NCBI RefSeq assembly: GCF_000224145.3
Contig: NC_020168.2
Location: 4,127,480-4,191,479, forward strand
DNA length: 64,000 nt
Origin: Ciona intestinalis
Taxonomy: Eukaryota > Chordata > Ascidiacea > Phlebobranchia > Cionidae
Direction of reading: 5' to 3'
The translations under genes and the position numbers were made by a program. Shown piece after piece: positions 1-14,100 of this stretch (its first letter is position 1; each line of letters begins with the position of its first letter). The notes beneath the pieces are model-generated. The model saw only the letters and a program-made list of their open reading frames with translations, was not told where the DNA came from and ran no database searches.

Positions 1-1300
1 ACTAGCGGGTAATAGGAAGTAGGTAAATAGAACGGGTTTATTGATATATTTTTTCAGTCCTAAAACTAAAGCTGTCGGTTAAAGGCCAATTCTTTTACAC
101 AATGCCCTATGAAAGCCCTAACCAAAGCGCAATACTCGACTAACGGCAGTTTACTATAAGTAACCAATTTGATACCGACTTAGTTATTGTTTGGTTACGG
201 ACACCGGGACACGATTCAATTTCAAACGTCCAGTTCTTATATACCAAATGTTACATTTTACTATCTACATTTACAAACATGAATCAACGCTTTGGTAAAT
301 ACCACACTTTATTAGTTGTAGACAAGTGTAAGCGCAGTTTCCCTACAAAAATTTTACCGATTCTAACAAACGGTTTATTAGAAACTAGCGTTCGTAGTTG
401 CTAGAAGCAACGCCATTGTTTCCCTAGAAACCTAAACCTCGAAGGTCACGGTCTAATAAATACATCAGCGTTAGCGAGAACTGGGTAGAGATACTCCAGT
501 TTCGAACATTCCAAAAATACCGAAGCCCGTCATGGTCTAACTTAACATACTTAAGCGATGAGTGAAGACGCTGGCCACCGGCGTGTTAACAAGTATGTGA
601 CAGCGCTGGACAATCATTGGTCACAGCAACTGAGCATGACGTTTTTACACACAACCTGTGTTTTACAAAAATGCGCAGAAATCGCGGTACTTTCTTTTAA
701 ACGTATTTGAGCCTATTGTTTTCTGTGTGGACGAATTGCCTAAAGCGGATGCAATCGGGCTATGACGTCATTTATTCTGTCGCTGTATCACAGCCCACGA
801 TCACTTCCTTCTCGGCCACGCAGCATAATCTTTCCACCGCCGCTATGGTATTAGACTATAACATATTACTAAATCTATCCTTGAAGCCAAAAGCCATTTA
901 TGTACTGCTGAGTACAAAGCAACGGCTGTATGCGCGGCGTAAGTTTAGAAAAACATAAACACACACAATGTTTACGTTTCGCAACTCTTGCTCGATCCGT
1001 ACATGTATTGTTCTGATAAGTTTAGTTTAAAAGCACTGGGATCCACAAATACTGCATCAAATTGTTTTGCATCGCCTGTTAAACAATCAACTAAAACTAA
1101 ACGTATTCACAAGGGTCCTTAAATTACTCTTCTTAAACTGCTTCGAAGAAACGTCAAGATGCTACAGTAATCACAAATCACAATAACAACAACACCTTGC
1201 AGCAGTCAATATAATCCTCGACTGGCTGCTGTTCCGGTCTACTACAAACCTATGCGTGTTAACGCACTGCCGAAGTGCGGCGTTTAAAACGGCGCTGCCG

Positions 1301-1309
1301 TATATATAG
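1301..1309 (+). promoter_or_regulatory. TATA-like box, possible promoter
   Basis: TATATATAG sits in a locally GC-rich setting, with GCGCTGCCG just upstream and GCGCATGCGG just downstream. About 40 bases on, at 1350, an ATG opens a frame of only 15 codons. No coding sequence that I recognise follows, so this is only promoter-like. A chance AT run in an AT-rich genome is the main alternative. Confidence 0.2.
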
Positions 1310-2750
1310 CGCATGCGGTGTCGAAACAGAGCCACAGCATTCTTTAACAATGAAGCTATGCCGGCTTCTCAACGGAACACAGTCTACTAATCAGTGAAGA
1401 GACGCTCGTCACTGCGACGCAATGAAAAAGCGTTCGAATTATTTACAAAAGGCGTTTGCCAGAAAAAGCGTGAACTTGCGCTATCGGGCTACTGTAAGGC
1501 GCAACGACAACTGCCATATTATGTTCTCATACAAATCGACGGCTATTTTCCGTTATATTGTTTTCTAAACTTCACATTGTAAATTCCGCACAATTGAAAT
1601 CGTACTACCGTAGGAAATAAAGCAGCCGTGGGAATTGGGCTTTTGTGGCGGAATACACATTGTAACTGCCGAGCGGCGCATCCCGAACGTGTTAAGGGTG
1701 CTATCATAAAAATTCAAACGCAACAGAAATGTTTTTGCTCTGTGGACACGCCGGAAACGTATCTGTCATTATCATCCTTGCTCCCTTGAGACATCTCGCG
1801 GTAAAAATATTTTGCATCAATACAGCTCAAAATTTAAAAGAAACTTCGCATGATTTAAATCAAATTTTCCACAACAAAAGTTAAACGTTTCAGTTAGACA
1901 TAAACTTTTTAAAACAACCCTAAACAAACCGAGACGCATTTTCCACCATTTTAAAATTGTTAAACCAGTGGCGGCATATAGATGATGCAAATATACAACC
2001 TGTTTAGTTAAAGTTAAAGGCAATCTTTCAGTATAATATACATAAAGCAAAGCTATATACGATATATTATACTTTACAATACATACCTATATTCCATTTA
2101 GTAGGTCGACTTCTTTGTACTTTTAAACAAACGTTTTAACTAAACACATGTTAACAAAATAAACGCTACATTTTTACCTGCAAATTTTCATGTGGTTCTT
2201 ATGTGACGTAAGAAGCATGCCATTGTTAGAACCATAGTTTAATAATACACTATGTTCGAACCTAATCAGTTTTATACGGTTACAAATTTCCCAAAACCTA
2301 TGGTGGTCTCAATTTTAGAGTTCCTAAGTTTTTTTGCGCAATAGACGCTTTTTGAAAAAATGTTGCTGGTTATCGAAAAATATATATTAACTCAACGAGT
2401 CTATATAAGACGGGAGTTAGTTCATATATATTAAATCAACGTGTACATATTATAGACGTGTGTTAGTTTCCACAGTGTAACATGCCATGATACCTGATAT
2501 TATTGCTACAGTTGGCCCATTACCTCACCCCCCATGTATAATGCTACCGTAGATATATAGAATAGAGACCTCGCCAAATGTTAAGCCTGCGAGTATAGCC
2601 GACAGTTTCTTATTACCGTTAACACAAACTTCTCACAAAATCTTTCAATCCCATAAAGGTACGTTAAAGATTTTTTTGCGTAATTTTAATACTAAATAGT
2701 TTTATTTACACTTAAAACTATGAACTATAGTGCGACGATTGGGTCAAAAT

Positions 2751-2886
2751 TTGGTAGTAAAAGAACATTCAAAAAATTATAAAACCGTATCCTGACGACT
2801 ATAGACTGTTGTTACTTGTTTAAAACACGATCAGAATATTTGGATATTATGTGCTAAAGGTGTCCCATCTTCTCCCACCCTACTGT
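2751..2886. mobile_element. MITE copy, 5'-truncated
   Basis: Begins inside the element at the internal motif TTGGTAGTAAAAGAACATTC and runs to the terminal inverted repeat AGGTGTCCCATCTTC...CCACCCTACT. The left inverted repeat is missing. Confidence 0.7.
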
Positions 2887-3651
2887 ATCTCACATTACTA
2901 CATATGGAAACATCTCAATAGATCCCTGGCACAACAGTACTAGCTCGACAGTGACAGCAAGGTTCCTGATAATGTTGAAACATATATGACATCTATTTCC
3001 GCTTCATGTTTCAGAAACAACTGAGAGGATTTCTATAACTCTATGCTGTTGGCATAACTACAGCTATAATGTAGTATAAGTGGACTATACTGTGATGTTA
3101 GCGATGAATACCACCGTTGGCACAAAGTATCTCATATTTTCTAAATATGGTTTTAGCAATCAACAACATTTTTGTAGCAATTAACAAATTCTGTAAATAT
3201 TCTTTGTTTGCTATCAAATATAGGCCATCTAATCCCAAACTGCTATTTCAACTAACAAAATGCAATAGTCGATTTATAATAGTAATTGCACTTGCTTAGC
3301 TACACCTGACTGCTGCAGCCATTTAAAAATTACTTCTGATCGTCATTCGCATAGTATTTTCACTATTGCTATAGTTTCAGCATTGTAAACATATGTTTTA
3401 TAGCAGCAGAGGGGAAGCTATCGTTTTGATAATGCCTTGCGGCTGTTAGCATTTCGGTCTGTAGTTTAGTTTTACTTGTTACTAATCCAAGCGAAGAACT
3501 ACAATTTGTATATTGACCGATTTTGGCGCTAAAAAGGTGCAGAAATTCTACGTATATGGTCCTGGAGGCATTTCAGATTACTTATAATACAGACCGTTAT
3601 AGGTTTTCTTGATTAATAGTTAATTACGTATTAAATTTTTAGCTCAAAATT

Positions 3652-3693
3652 GTAGGCTAAGTATTACTAAAATTCAAGTAATACTTAGCCTAC
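3652..3693. repeat. Perfect 17-bp inverted repeat (hairpin)
   Basis: GTAGGCTAAGTATTACT at 3652-3668 is repeated as its exact reverse complement at 3677-3693, with an 8-base loop AAAATTCA. It lies 10 bp left of a MITE copy. There is no T-tract that would suggest a terminator, and no flanking gene. Confidence 0.75.
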
Positions 3694-3703
3694 ATGTTAT
3701 ATA

Positions 3704-3900
3704 TAGTAGGGTAGGTGAAGATGGGACACCTTTAGCACATAATATCCAAGCATCTTGATCGTGTTTTAAACAATTAACAACGGTCTATGGGAGTCGTGAA
3801 GATATAGTTTTATAATTCTTTGAACGTTCTTTGTTTATACTAATAAACAGGACGAGAAAATACAGGTAAAAGGTGTCCCATCTTCCCCCACACTACTGTA
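3704..3900. mobile_element. MITE copy, full length
   Basis: Left end TAGTAGGGTAGGTGAAGATG; right end ends CATCTTCCCCCACACTACTG. The 25-30 bp terminal inverted repeats flank about 140 bp that hold the family's internal motifs (CACATAATATCCAA, TTTTAAACAATTAACAACGG, GAACGTTCTTTGTTTA). It has no open reading frame of its own. Confidence 0.85.
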
Positions 3901-4197
3901 TGTACACGGCAACTGATTCTACTACTAAACTGTAATAATAGTAACCGCGCAACGAAAACTGACTGGTTTGAACTAATGTTTCAAGAGTGTTTCTCATACA
4001 AGAAAAAAGCACACTTGTGCCACTAGGACCAGTAATTATTATTATTGGGGAAAATGCGTGAGACGCGTTACACAATCATTATTACGTGCAAAAGTTACAA
4101 TCAAAAACATAAAAGCGAAAACCAAACACAGGGTAACTCGTTTGTGCGGCCAAGAGTTGCGTGAAACAAGTTATAACGAGTGTCGTTGCCCGCGCCA

Positions 4198-4312
4198 CGC
4201 GCATAATAAGTAAATCGTAAGCGGGCAGGTCGAGCTGTATGAAATAGAACATCCGTGTTATAACGACTGTTATTTTCACGCCCGAGGATAAATCAGACAC
4301 AAACATTCATTT
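4198..4312 (+). repeat. SINE tail-type repeat
   Basis: Degenerate copy of the core GTAA(C)TCGTAAGCTGGCACGAGG...GTGTTATAACGACTGT, which in other copies is the 3' half of the tRNA-derived SINE. Here it occurs without the tRNA-like head. Confidence 0.5.
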
Positions 4313-4414
4313 TAATTAAAAATACTATAAAAAGCAACAACTTAAAACACAACCCACTATTCTATTACTGTCGTAAGAATCATAAATTAATTGATGCGAA
4401 TGCGGGAACAAATA

Positions 4415-4608
4415 TAGTAGAATGGGGAAAGATGGAAAACCTTTAACACATAATATCCAAATAGCCTGATCGTGTTTTAAATAATTAACAACGGTCTGTG
4501 GAAGTCGTGAAGATGCGGTTTTATAATTCTTTGAATGTTCTTTGTTTACTAACAAATAAAAAGTGAAACTAAACGACAGGTGTCCCGTCTTCCCCCACCC
4601 CACCATAT
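4415..4608. mobile_element. MITE copy, full length
   Basis: Left end TAGTAGAATGGGGAAAGATG and right end CCGTCTTCCCCCACCCCACC, with the family's internal motifs between them. It is followed almost directly by a second, truncated copy. Confidence 0.8.
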
Positions 4609-4644
4609 AAGGGGAGGGGGAAACAACTTTTCATCGTATATTTC

Positions 4645-4795
4645 GTTTCACTTGGTAGTAAACAATGAACATTCAAAGAATTATTAAACGGTATCCTAAC
4701 GCCTTCCATAGACCGTCATTAATTGTTTAAAACACGATCTGGATATTTGGATATTATGTGCTAAAGGTGTCCCGTCTTTCCCCACCCTACTATAT
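4645..4795. mobile_element. MITE copy, truncated
   Basis: Starts at the internal GTTTCACTTGGTAGTAAACA motif and ends with GTGTCCCGTCTTTCCCCACC. Relative to the copy just before it, the interior reads in the opposite sense. Confidence 0.75.
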
Positions 4796-4958
4796 ATGTT
4801 TAGCTATCTATGCTTTAAACTTCTATAAACCAGAAGCTGCTGCAAACATCTTGTTAAAACTACCAACCTGCAACCAGTAAACTAACGTCCATTTGTAACA
4901 CTCAACAAAAGCGTTTGTTCAACTTTTCAATTCAAAATACCATTTCTACGAAAATAGT

Positions 4959-4964
4959 TTTATT
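4959..4964 (-). terminator. Poly(A) signal of WDR90
   Basis: TTTATT on the plus strand is AATAAA on the minus strand, about 185 nt beyond the WDR90 stop codon at 5150. It is the first canonical signal I see downstream. Confidence 0.55.
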
Positions 4965-5149
4965 GAAAACACTATAAAAACTAAAGCACATCGGGCCGCG
5001 TTATGATTAAATAGCAGCGTATGTGGTTTACATTGGCATCTAGAGATAAACCTAAAACTTAGGAACGATATGAAATACACAGTAGGCAATACGGTATAAA
5101 TAGTAAAAAACTACAACTATTACAAAAATCTGTAGAATGAAAACGCTTT

Positions 5150-8100
5150 TTAGGATGTTTTTCCAACACAAACATCCCATACAAATAGTTCTCCGCCAGA
5201 GGCAGTCAGGAGCAGCTTCCCAGAAGGTGAAAACGCAGCTTGAGTGACGTCACGACCATGGCCGACGTAATCTTGAAACGTCCCGTGTGTGACGTCAACT
5301 AATTCAACCAACCGTGACGAGGTACCCACCACACATAACTGGCCATGTAGATCAAAACAGTCAGCCCAATTTGGTAGCGGAATAGTCTTAACAACCTGTG
5401 AAATTTTGCTTGGTTTTCACATGAAACTTTATATTTATACAACTAGTGTTGGGTTAATGCTAATTTCTTCTACAGCAAGACTCACTCACTATTGGGCCTT
5501 TTAGATTTAGGCCAAAGTTGGCCATCTCACCAGATTAGTTTAGTATAATCACCCACAAATTAACATACTTGATAACTCGTAAGCTGGCACGAGGTGTATG
5601 AACACCTGTGTTTTCCGGCCATGCGAGGTTAAAGTAAGTTAAGTAACCACTGGGTTGAAGTAACATGTGTAAGGAACACAGATACCTATCAATTATTGAG
5701 CATTCAACATGGTATCCTTCAGTTACAATTTGCTTTATACAACGAACACATAATGCAGATTTAACCGGCGCATGCAATAGCTATGTGTAAGCCCTTAAGT
5801 AGGCCAACCCTTAAGGATAAACATAAATGAATGAGTGAATGTAACATACTTTATCCTCACGTGGCCAGAAAACGTCAATAGTTATAACAAGGGTGTTCAT
5901 ACACCTCGTGCCAGCTTAGGACTTACCAAGTATGTTATTTTGTGGATGCATGTATGATATTGTTACAGCACAAATGACCATTTTTTTATGAATGAATGTA
6001 ACTCATTCTCACGTGGCTGGACAGCAAGTCGTTATAACAAGTATTCTGTTTCGCAATTACATTACCTTCCGTTTGGCCAGACTATAGAGTTGTAAAGATT
6101 TAGTCAAACCATATCCACAATAAACAAGCAAGTCCGGATCAGTGGGATGAAACTTACAGAAACTTGGTGGGACAAATTTATGATGGTTCTAAAATGTATG
6201 TTAAGTATTACGAATATTGGAACTACAAGTAAAAATCAAAATTATCATTTTCCAAAAAAATTAAACTAGCATAATGAGTTTTATATTTTATGCCTAGATA
6301 CATGCAGAATCTCAGCAATATATTAATAATAAATTTTATTTGTTTTTCGATTACGGTAGCGAAGATTTAGAAAGATTTTAAACAAAAAGACAGGATATAG
6401 CCACAAAACAACAGTTGTTAAAACAGGCATAAAGTTAAAAACATATTTAGATTTAATTGAAAGAAATAAGCGTGGTCGCTACACCCAATAAAACTTGAAA
6501 CAATGCATCTAAATTTATGTATACAAGTAATAATGTGATAAAAGCCCATACGTTTATATGTTTATTCCAGTTTTTATAACAACAACTCAAGTTTGCAGTA
6601 TATTGTGTATTACTGTGTAATTATCCGACCAAATGAACACCAAAGTATGTTCCAAGCACAGTTACCTTATCATCGAGATTAAGTTTGGTCCCATCTGGAG
6701 CAAAGCAGGGAGCAGGAAAGGTCAACCAGTCGATCATGTTACATACATCATGCTGCCATTCAGTGTCCCACACTGATACACGACGATCTGCGCTACAGAA
6801 CAAACTCAGCCTCGGAGAATGATTCTCACCACTAGGAGAGCTATCGAGCATTGAGAGAGATGCAGGGTGGTCCTGTGGGGGGTATTGTTAAATTTTTCAA
6901 AAATACTTTTTTGTTAAATAAAAGTAAAATGGTGAAAATTTCTAGGTTCTCTAAGTGGTGATGTCCTACAGTAGGTTTACACACTGAATTGGAACTTTTC
7001 TTGTAAAATTTCCACCACAAACTGATATAGTAGGGTGGGGGAAGATGGGACACTTTTAGCATATCATATCAAAATATCTTGATGGTGTTTTAACAATTAA
7101 CAACGGTCTATAGGAGTCATGAGAATATGGCTTTACAATTTTTTGAATGTTTTTTGTTTACTACCAAATGGGACAAGAAAATACAACGAAAAGGTATCCC
7201 ATCTTCCCCCACCCTACTATATGTCCAGTATATTAATAAACCAGGTTTCTTAATTGTAACAGAATGAGTCTATTGATTGGGTCAGGATGTTTTTAAAAAT
7301 TAATTAGGTTTTTAAAATATATGTTTTTAAATGGCTGGTTTAGATGCTAAACAAACGTTTTTACTGTTTTCCTTAAATTTTACATTGAGACTTTAAGTCA
7401 TGAAATGGGAAACAAAAAATTTCCTAAAATTACGAGACCAACTAATTTCCACCATTCTTAGTATTCTTACTTCTCTAGCAGAAACTGAAATATTATTTAT
7501 CGGAGCACCCTTGTGGTCACGCAGCACGCGTAGAGTAACACCGGTGGCCAAAGATGTTACAGCAATTGTACCATCGGAGGCGCCAGAGAGCAGGGTATTA
7601 TTATCGGAGGAAAATTGCAACGAAGTGACGACAGTGGGGTGGGGTTGAAGCTTCAGTTTAAGAATTAACTGAAAAAGAGAAAATGGTTTTACTTTAAAAG
7701 TTTAATGACTGTCGTTTGCTGTTGATTTCCTTTTATTCGTGTTTTAATAATAGGGGCTGAAGTGTCATTTTCAAAGAGATACGACATGTTAAAACTATGG
7801 CTTAAAAACTATGAAGTATAGGTAAAATATAACCTAAAAACCATGCTAAAAATATAGGTCGCCAAAAAAAAAACCAGGTTAAAACCATGTGAAAAACAGG
7901 TTTTGTTTTTTTTTAGAGCATTATTTGTAACTTTGCACAACTTTTACTACAAGGCTGTTTGGTAAACTTTCAATACAAGCAACCTCACCTTGTCAATATC
8001 AAACACACGGATGGTTCCGTCGGAATAACCAGCTGCGACCATATTTGGTGGTCCTACAGTTTGTGTCGCGCTTGAATGACTGAACACAACGGAGGTACAT

Positions 8101-11100
8101 GATTGGCCGAGAACCTGGGGAAAAGTTTTGAATGTTTACTAAGCTTGACAGTGAGCATGAGATGCGTAATTTAAAGTTAGATTGGTTTGTTAGACAGTGA
8201 GCATGAGGTGTAAAATACGGCCACAATGGTTTGTTAGACAGTGAGCATAAGGTGTAAAATACGACCACAATGGTTTGTTGGACAGTGGGCATGAGGTGTG
8301 AATTATGGCCACAATGGTTTGTTAGACAGTGAGCATGAGGTATACACAGGATTTCTTAAACTTTTCACAAAATTTTTCAAATATATGATATAACATGGTG
8401 TTTTATATACTTTTATTAAAGCTGAATTTTAAATAAATGATATAAATATAAACTGACTTGAAACTGTGCTGCCATTTCCAAAGTATGTTCCGACCACAGT
8501 TGTACCACCCCATCCTCGGAACATGTCGCAAAATGTCCGTTGTTGTCAAAACTTATCCCGTTAATCTAAAGAATTTATTTCTTTTTTTGTAAGGAGCTGT
8601 AGCTAAAATTTTGTGCATGAAAAAACAGTTTTCATAAGAATATGATATTGTTCTAATGTCAGATGCAAACGCAATAAAATTTAGTGATGCAGCTTTAAAG
8701 TAGAAGTTATTTTGGAGTGTTAAAATTTACTCAAAATTTTGCAAAAATTCTAGAATAGAGTGTTGAAGAAATGAACCAACTTTGATCTAAATCTCAGGTC
8801 CAATGGCATATCATGCTTTAGAATCTCACCCTTATAGTATAAAATAAAGAATCTCACCCTTATATACATAAAAGAAGAACGAATTTCACCCTTATAGAAT
8901 AGAATAATATACAGTTAGAAACTTGAAAGTTATAACATGGTACCTACAAAATACAGCTTACGACTTAATAAATTCGACTAAGTCGTTATGTTGCATAGAC
9001 CTTTCCAATTTCTAACATTATAAATTGAAATATTCACCTTGTCTTTATGTCCGCTGACGAGCTTGATTGTCGACCTCTCGTTCCAATCCATGTACCACAC
9101 GGTGGAGCTAGTGGTTCCCACAATCCCGATGTCGAGCGACTCGTCGAATGAACCAGAGATTATCTGAAAAAAATTTAAATATTTAAGACTAAATAAAAAA
9201 AACGGCAAAGTATGATTGAATCTCAAAATGTACAACCTGAAGCAGATTAACTAAATAATAAATTTATAAATAAATATTCAAAAAAAAAAACAACTGAAAA
9301 ACTGATTGAAACTCAAAATGTACAGTCCCAAGCGTTTTAACTAAACGATAAAATGTAAAGTTAAGATAAGTGCTTCTGGTCAAGGGGTTAGGTTAGGTAT
9401 AAAATACTGGTGATGAAGTTTGTGTTTCAGCATTGGTTAAATACACAAAAACATATATAGGGAACATTTATAAATCATTAAAAATTCAGACAGCACTTGT
9501 AAACCATCTAACAAATGCTGGTAAAGAATAACAAAAATTATAAACATAACCTAGGGAAACACTGGTTAACTATAAAAACACCAGGAAACACTGGTAAACT
9601 ATGAAAACACCAGGAGAGGAAACAGTTGGAAACACTGACCTCCCCATGAACTGAGAGTTCATGTTCGAGCACAAACATTCCTCCAGATTCGTTCGTTGGA
9701 TCTTTACTGCCAGCTAGTGACCAGATTCTAGCAGACCTTGACACCCCCGCAACCAAAAGACGCCAAGCGCGGGCCTGCATGACGACGATCTCAGCGGAGT
9801 CTGCCCTCCAATGGAGAAAACATTCGTTGGTTGTTGTGTCCCATGCTGTCACAACACCTATGTTTGTGCCTGGGGAGAAAAATATTTTTTTTACCTTTTT
9901 ATTACAAGTTACCATGTACTTGTGTTTTTTTGTACGGTGTTCATTTTATTACAAGTTACCAATTTATCACGTATGTAAGTTTGTGTAAATTTTTTTCTTT
10001 CTCTATTTAGTTTAACACCTTCGGACTGTACATTTTGAGATCTAAATCAAAGTTTGCATTTTTTTTGTAAATATTTATTTAGTTATTTTTTTCCAGGCTG
10101 CCAATTTAGATAACTCAATTATTCCCAAAAATGTGCACAAAATTTATTCTCTTTTAAAAAAAATACACAAAATGCAATACATTTGTCAATAAAAACACAA
10201 AAAATCTGTACCATCAGAATAAAAGGGACAAAAACTAAACTCAAAACTATTTAACCCACCGGCATACAATGTCCTATCCTCGTTAAAACAAGCTGCCGTG
10301 AAATGAATTTTCTTTTTATTTCCATCTTTTTCGATCGCATCCGGGACCTCACCCTCGTGCAGATGAAGCTTCACCTGCTCCCCAACCTCCTCCAGCATCC
10401 AGAACAATAAAGAGGAAGAAGAGCCAACGGTGACAAACTCATTCGGGTTGGAGGGATCCCATGTTACCTGAAAAACATAAATTTTATAAAAATTTTAATT
10501 TTTTTATGTTTAAACCATGTATATATTGTTGCCGCAGAAATACGTGCTTGTTGTTTTTTTGCGGGCATTTTAAATATTTTTAATTTTTTTTAAATTCTGT
10601 TTTAGAGTTTTATTTTCTCTGCCTCTAAGTTTTTCTTGTTGTATTTATGTAATTGGCTTTAAAACATACTAGAAATGATGTTTTATTTTACAACGCAAAA
10701 AATATAAACTAAAATGAACAATTAATAATAATTAATTGATTGCTAAATAAATGCTCGAACCTGGTTTATCGAGTGGTTTGTTTTGGTTGAAGCCAGTAAC
10801 ATAGGAGGGGATTCCCCATCAAATGCACTCCATACAGCGAGTGAATTTTCCTGATAATCACCAACCGTGACCAGGAACCTGTTGAGGTAAAATGTATATG
10901 TTGCTCTTATGGGAAGAATAACTGTATGATTTGTTGTGTAAGTTTCAAGTACTATTCTTTTCTTTGTGGGTGAGGTCCCGCACCGTGGCATGCCATGGGC
11001 CCTAGGATTTAGGCCACATTTGACCCATTACCCCTGCGCAAGTACTAAATGCTATATACATTATAGGTATTCAACTAAAACCTACAGAAAAGTTAAGAAA

Positions 11101-14100
11101 AGGAATATTTTACTAAAAATAGGAATAGGCAAATTATTTTTTACTTGGAACAAAGTTGTAAAAAGTAAAGAAAATGTAAATTTTTCTGTATAAAATTAGT
11201 TAATAAATCAGTTTTTAGCGACTAAAAAAAACAAGTTTTAATAAAATTATGAAACAAAAAATTTAAAAAATGGAAAAACACATTTTACAATAGTATAATT
11301 TTACTTTATCTATAGAAAAAGTGTTTTTAAAGTTTTTAAATATATATATATATAGAAAATGTAAGTTTTTCTGAATAAAAGTAGTTAATTAACTTGGTTT
11401 TAGTGAGAGAGAAAAACAAGTTTTAACAAAAGGTATAAAACAAAAAAGAAATACAAAAACAGATTCAACCACAGTTCAATTAAAAAAATTTTAGCTTTTA
11501 AATTTACAAAAATTACAAGTTTTTCTGTGTAAAAATAAATGAATTTTTAGTGATTGAGAAAAAAATGAGTTTTAACAAAAGTTATGAATCAAAATTTAAG
11601 AATTACAAAAACAAATTTTACCAAGGTTGAACCAAACTAACCTGTCATCCCTTGAATATGCCATACTAACGACAGAATATTCATGGTGTTTTAATTTTGC
11701 CCTACATACTCCAGTATTGATATCCCATAAACATATTATACTTTGCACCAATCCATTGCTACCAGATGCTGAAGCCAAGATCTGGAAAAAAATGAATGTG
11801 AATAAATGAATCTAACTTACTTTATCCTCGCGTGGACGGAAACGACAGTCGTTATCACACGGGTTTAACACCTCGTGTCAGCTTACGAGTTACCATGTAT
11901 GTTACTTTGTGGGTGATTAAAAAATATTCATATTTTATACTAAAAAATCACCACGTGAAAATTTTAAACAGATTACTGCAATGGGAACTCTAAATAAAGG
12001 GTAAATTCCAGGCAATGCGCATGCGCATAGTTATAAAAATACCATTTTAATATGCTTTTTAAGCAATGAAATAATAATAAATTTTTCCATATGTTTTTTT
12101 GACAGTGAAAAAATATTACTGATTTTTAATCAACCAATACACGAGTTCTAATGCACGGCATTCCAGGGGACCTGGAATTTAAGCCTTTTAAGAGTTGTCC
12201 CATTTCCCAAACACCTCGATCTGGAATTTTTTTGTAAAATAGCGAGTTTTTTGATTTTGGTTAAAAAATATTACTGGTCTATTTTTAGTGAAAAAATCCT
12301 GGTTTTCTCAATTTTTCTGAAGGTTTTAGTTAAATACCTAATATATAATAAGGTGGGGGAAGATAGGACACTTTTTCAATATATTTCCCTGTCCCATTTG
12401 TCAGTAAACAAAGAACATTCAAAAGAATTATAAAACCGTATCCTCACGACTCCCACAGACCGCTGTTAATTCTTTAAAACTCGATCAGGATGTTTGGATA
12501 TTATGTGCTAAAATAAGGCCATATTCCCCTATTCTACTATACATAAACTATCCCATACCTACAACCAATGGTGCAGCCAGACAAAAATAACGGGGGTTTG
12601 AATCAAAAAATGTTCAAATTTTTTTTTTAATTATATAATTTTTTGGGGGTTTAAAAGAGGGGGTCGTCACTGCATACAACCCACCTCTCCATCATGTTGA
12701 ATTGCCAAACATGAAATTTCCTCCTCGTGCTCAAGTAAATATTGTTTCTCGGACGTTTGTAAGATTTCTATGACAACCACGTTACCGCATGAATAAGCGA
12801 GTGTCCCAGTGTAAGGATTCCAACATAAGTTGTGACGTCCGTTGCCATTGTAACTGATGATATAAAGAAAAAAATGACAAATATTAGAAAAAATGGCTTA
12901 ATTTTTTTTGCTTCCCTTTGACTGCTAATCAAGTTTAAGAGACCCTAAATAGATATATTTAATTCCCGAAGTAAATAGAATAGAAAATATACATAGAATA
13001 TATTATATATTCTATTTATGTAGGTGAGATCATACAGTGAGCCAGTTCATGGGAGAATTAGGCCGGAGTTTGCTTGATACTTCAACACACAACAGAGTGC
13101 TTCAACATGTTAGTGACTACAGGACTGGAGCAATCTCCGTTAAGTGTCTTGCCCAATGACACACCAGTAATGGTATCCATATGAAGCATTGCAACGAATA
13201 TCCACAGCAGCGTGCAAAGAATATATAAACACATACAAACTGACTCACTGTTCCAATACAATCTCTTTACCCTAAACCTTTAACCCAAAATACAATTAAA
13301 ACCCAAAATACAATTAAAACCCCCAACTTGAAAATCCAACTTACCCAACCACAGCTTTTAACTTTAACCCCTCTTCACCACTTGGGGCAGTATAGGTCCG
13401 AGATGCGAGTTGTGTGTAGTTGGTGGTTGGAACGAAATGCGAAACTACTGATGGAGGATCACATGAGATCAAAACCTCTTCCTCCTCCTCCACAGCTCCG
13501 GATGTTGATCTCAAACTACCCCATGCGCGCTTGACAGGAACTCCATCGACTTCTTCATCCTCAGTAGGAGCCGCATCCCTATCAATAGAAGATGGAATCC
13601 CCGCATCTTCATTTTGCTGAGTCATTGTATTCCGCTCATTTTTTTGACTTAATATTCCGTTTTTATGAGTCACTTTTTCCTGAGTAATTGTTCCATTTTC
13701 TCGAGTCATTGTTTCGTTTTCACGAGTCGGTTTTTCCTGACTCATAGTTCCATTTTCACAAATTGCTGTTTCACGCGGCATAGTGATATTCAAACCCCTC
13801 AAACCCCTAGTAACCCCACGAGACCCCCACCCCCAACCAAGTCCGCCATCATATCCACATCCACAGTAAACTCGGACACGTTGCTTGCATCTAAGTCCGA
13901 TGTACGAAGGGTGTCGGGGGGAACCCATGTTGATTCATTCACCCGGGTTGGGGCCGTGGGGGCAGGAGGAGATTCCCGGGGCTCTGGCTCCTCTTCACTG
14001 CCACCTAATGGAAATTTACCCACAATTATAGTATGACATTACAATATTAATAAAGTCAACCTATTGTTTTAACTATTTTGACATTACAACTCATTATCAA

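Larger units (their letters stand above)
1..4950. other. Gene-free left flank
   Basis: I see no exon chain that resembles a known protein here. Bases 1-1750 are comparatively free of repeats and richer in CpG than the rest of the window. They hold a few short open frames with no recognisable domain, and a TATA-like motif near 1301. From about 2.7 kb the stretch is mostly MITE copies (listed separately) in AT-rich sequence. It also lies downstream of the minus-strand WDR90 gene, whose poly(A) signal is near 4959. It could be the regulatory region or an intron of a gene lying to the left of the window; nothing visible decides that. Confidence 0.5.

Noticed and set aside
707..1582. Short open frames of 62-83 codons in the left flank
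   Set aside because: No domain, no clear splice chain, no recognisable similarity, and the first lacks an assured ATG. Frames of this length arise by chance.
7999..8292. 97-codon minus frame across the 44-bp tandem repeat
   Set aside because: Its repeated part is translated minisatellite, and the rest is the WDR90 exon read in the wrong frame.
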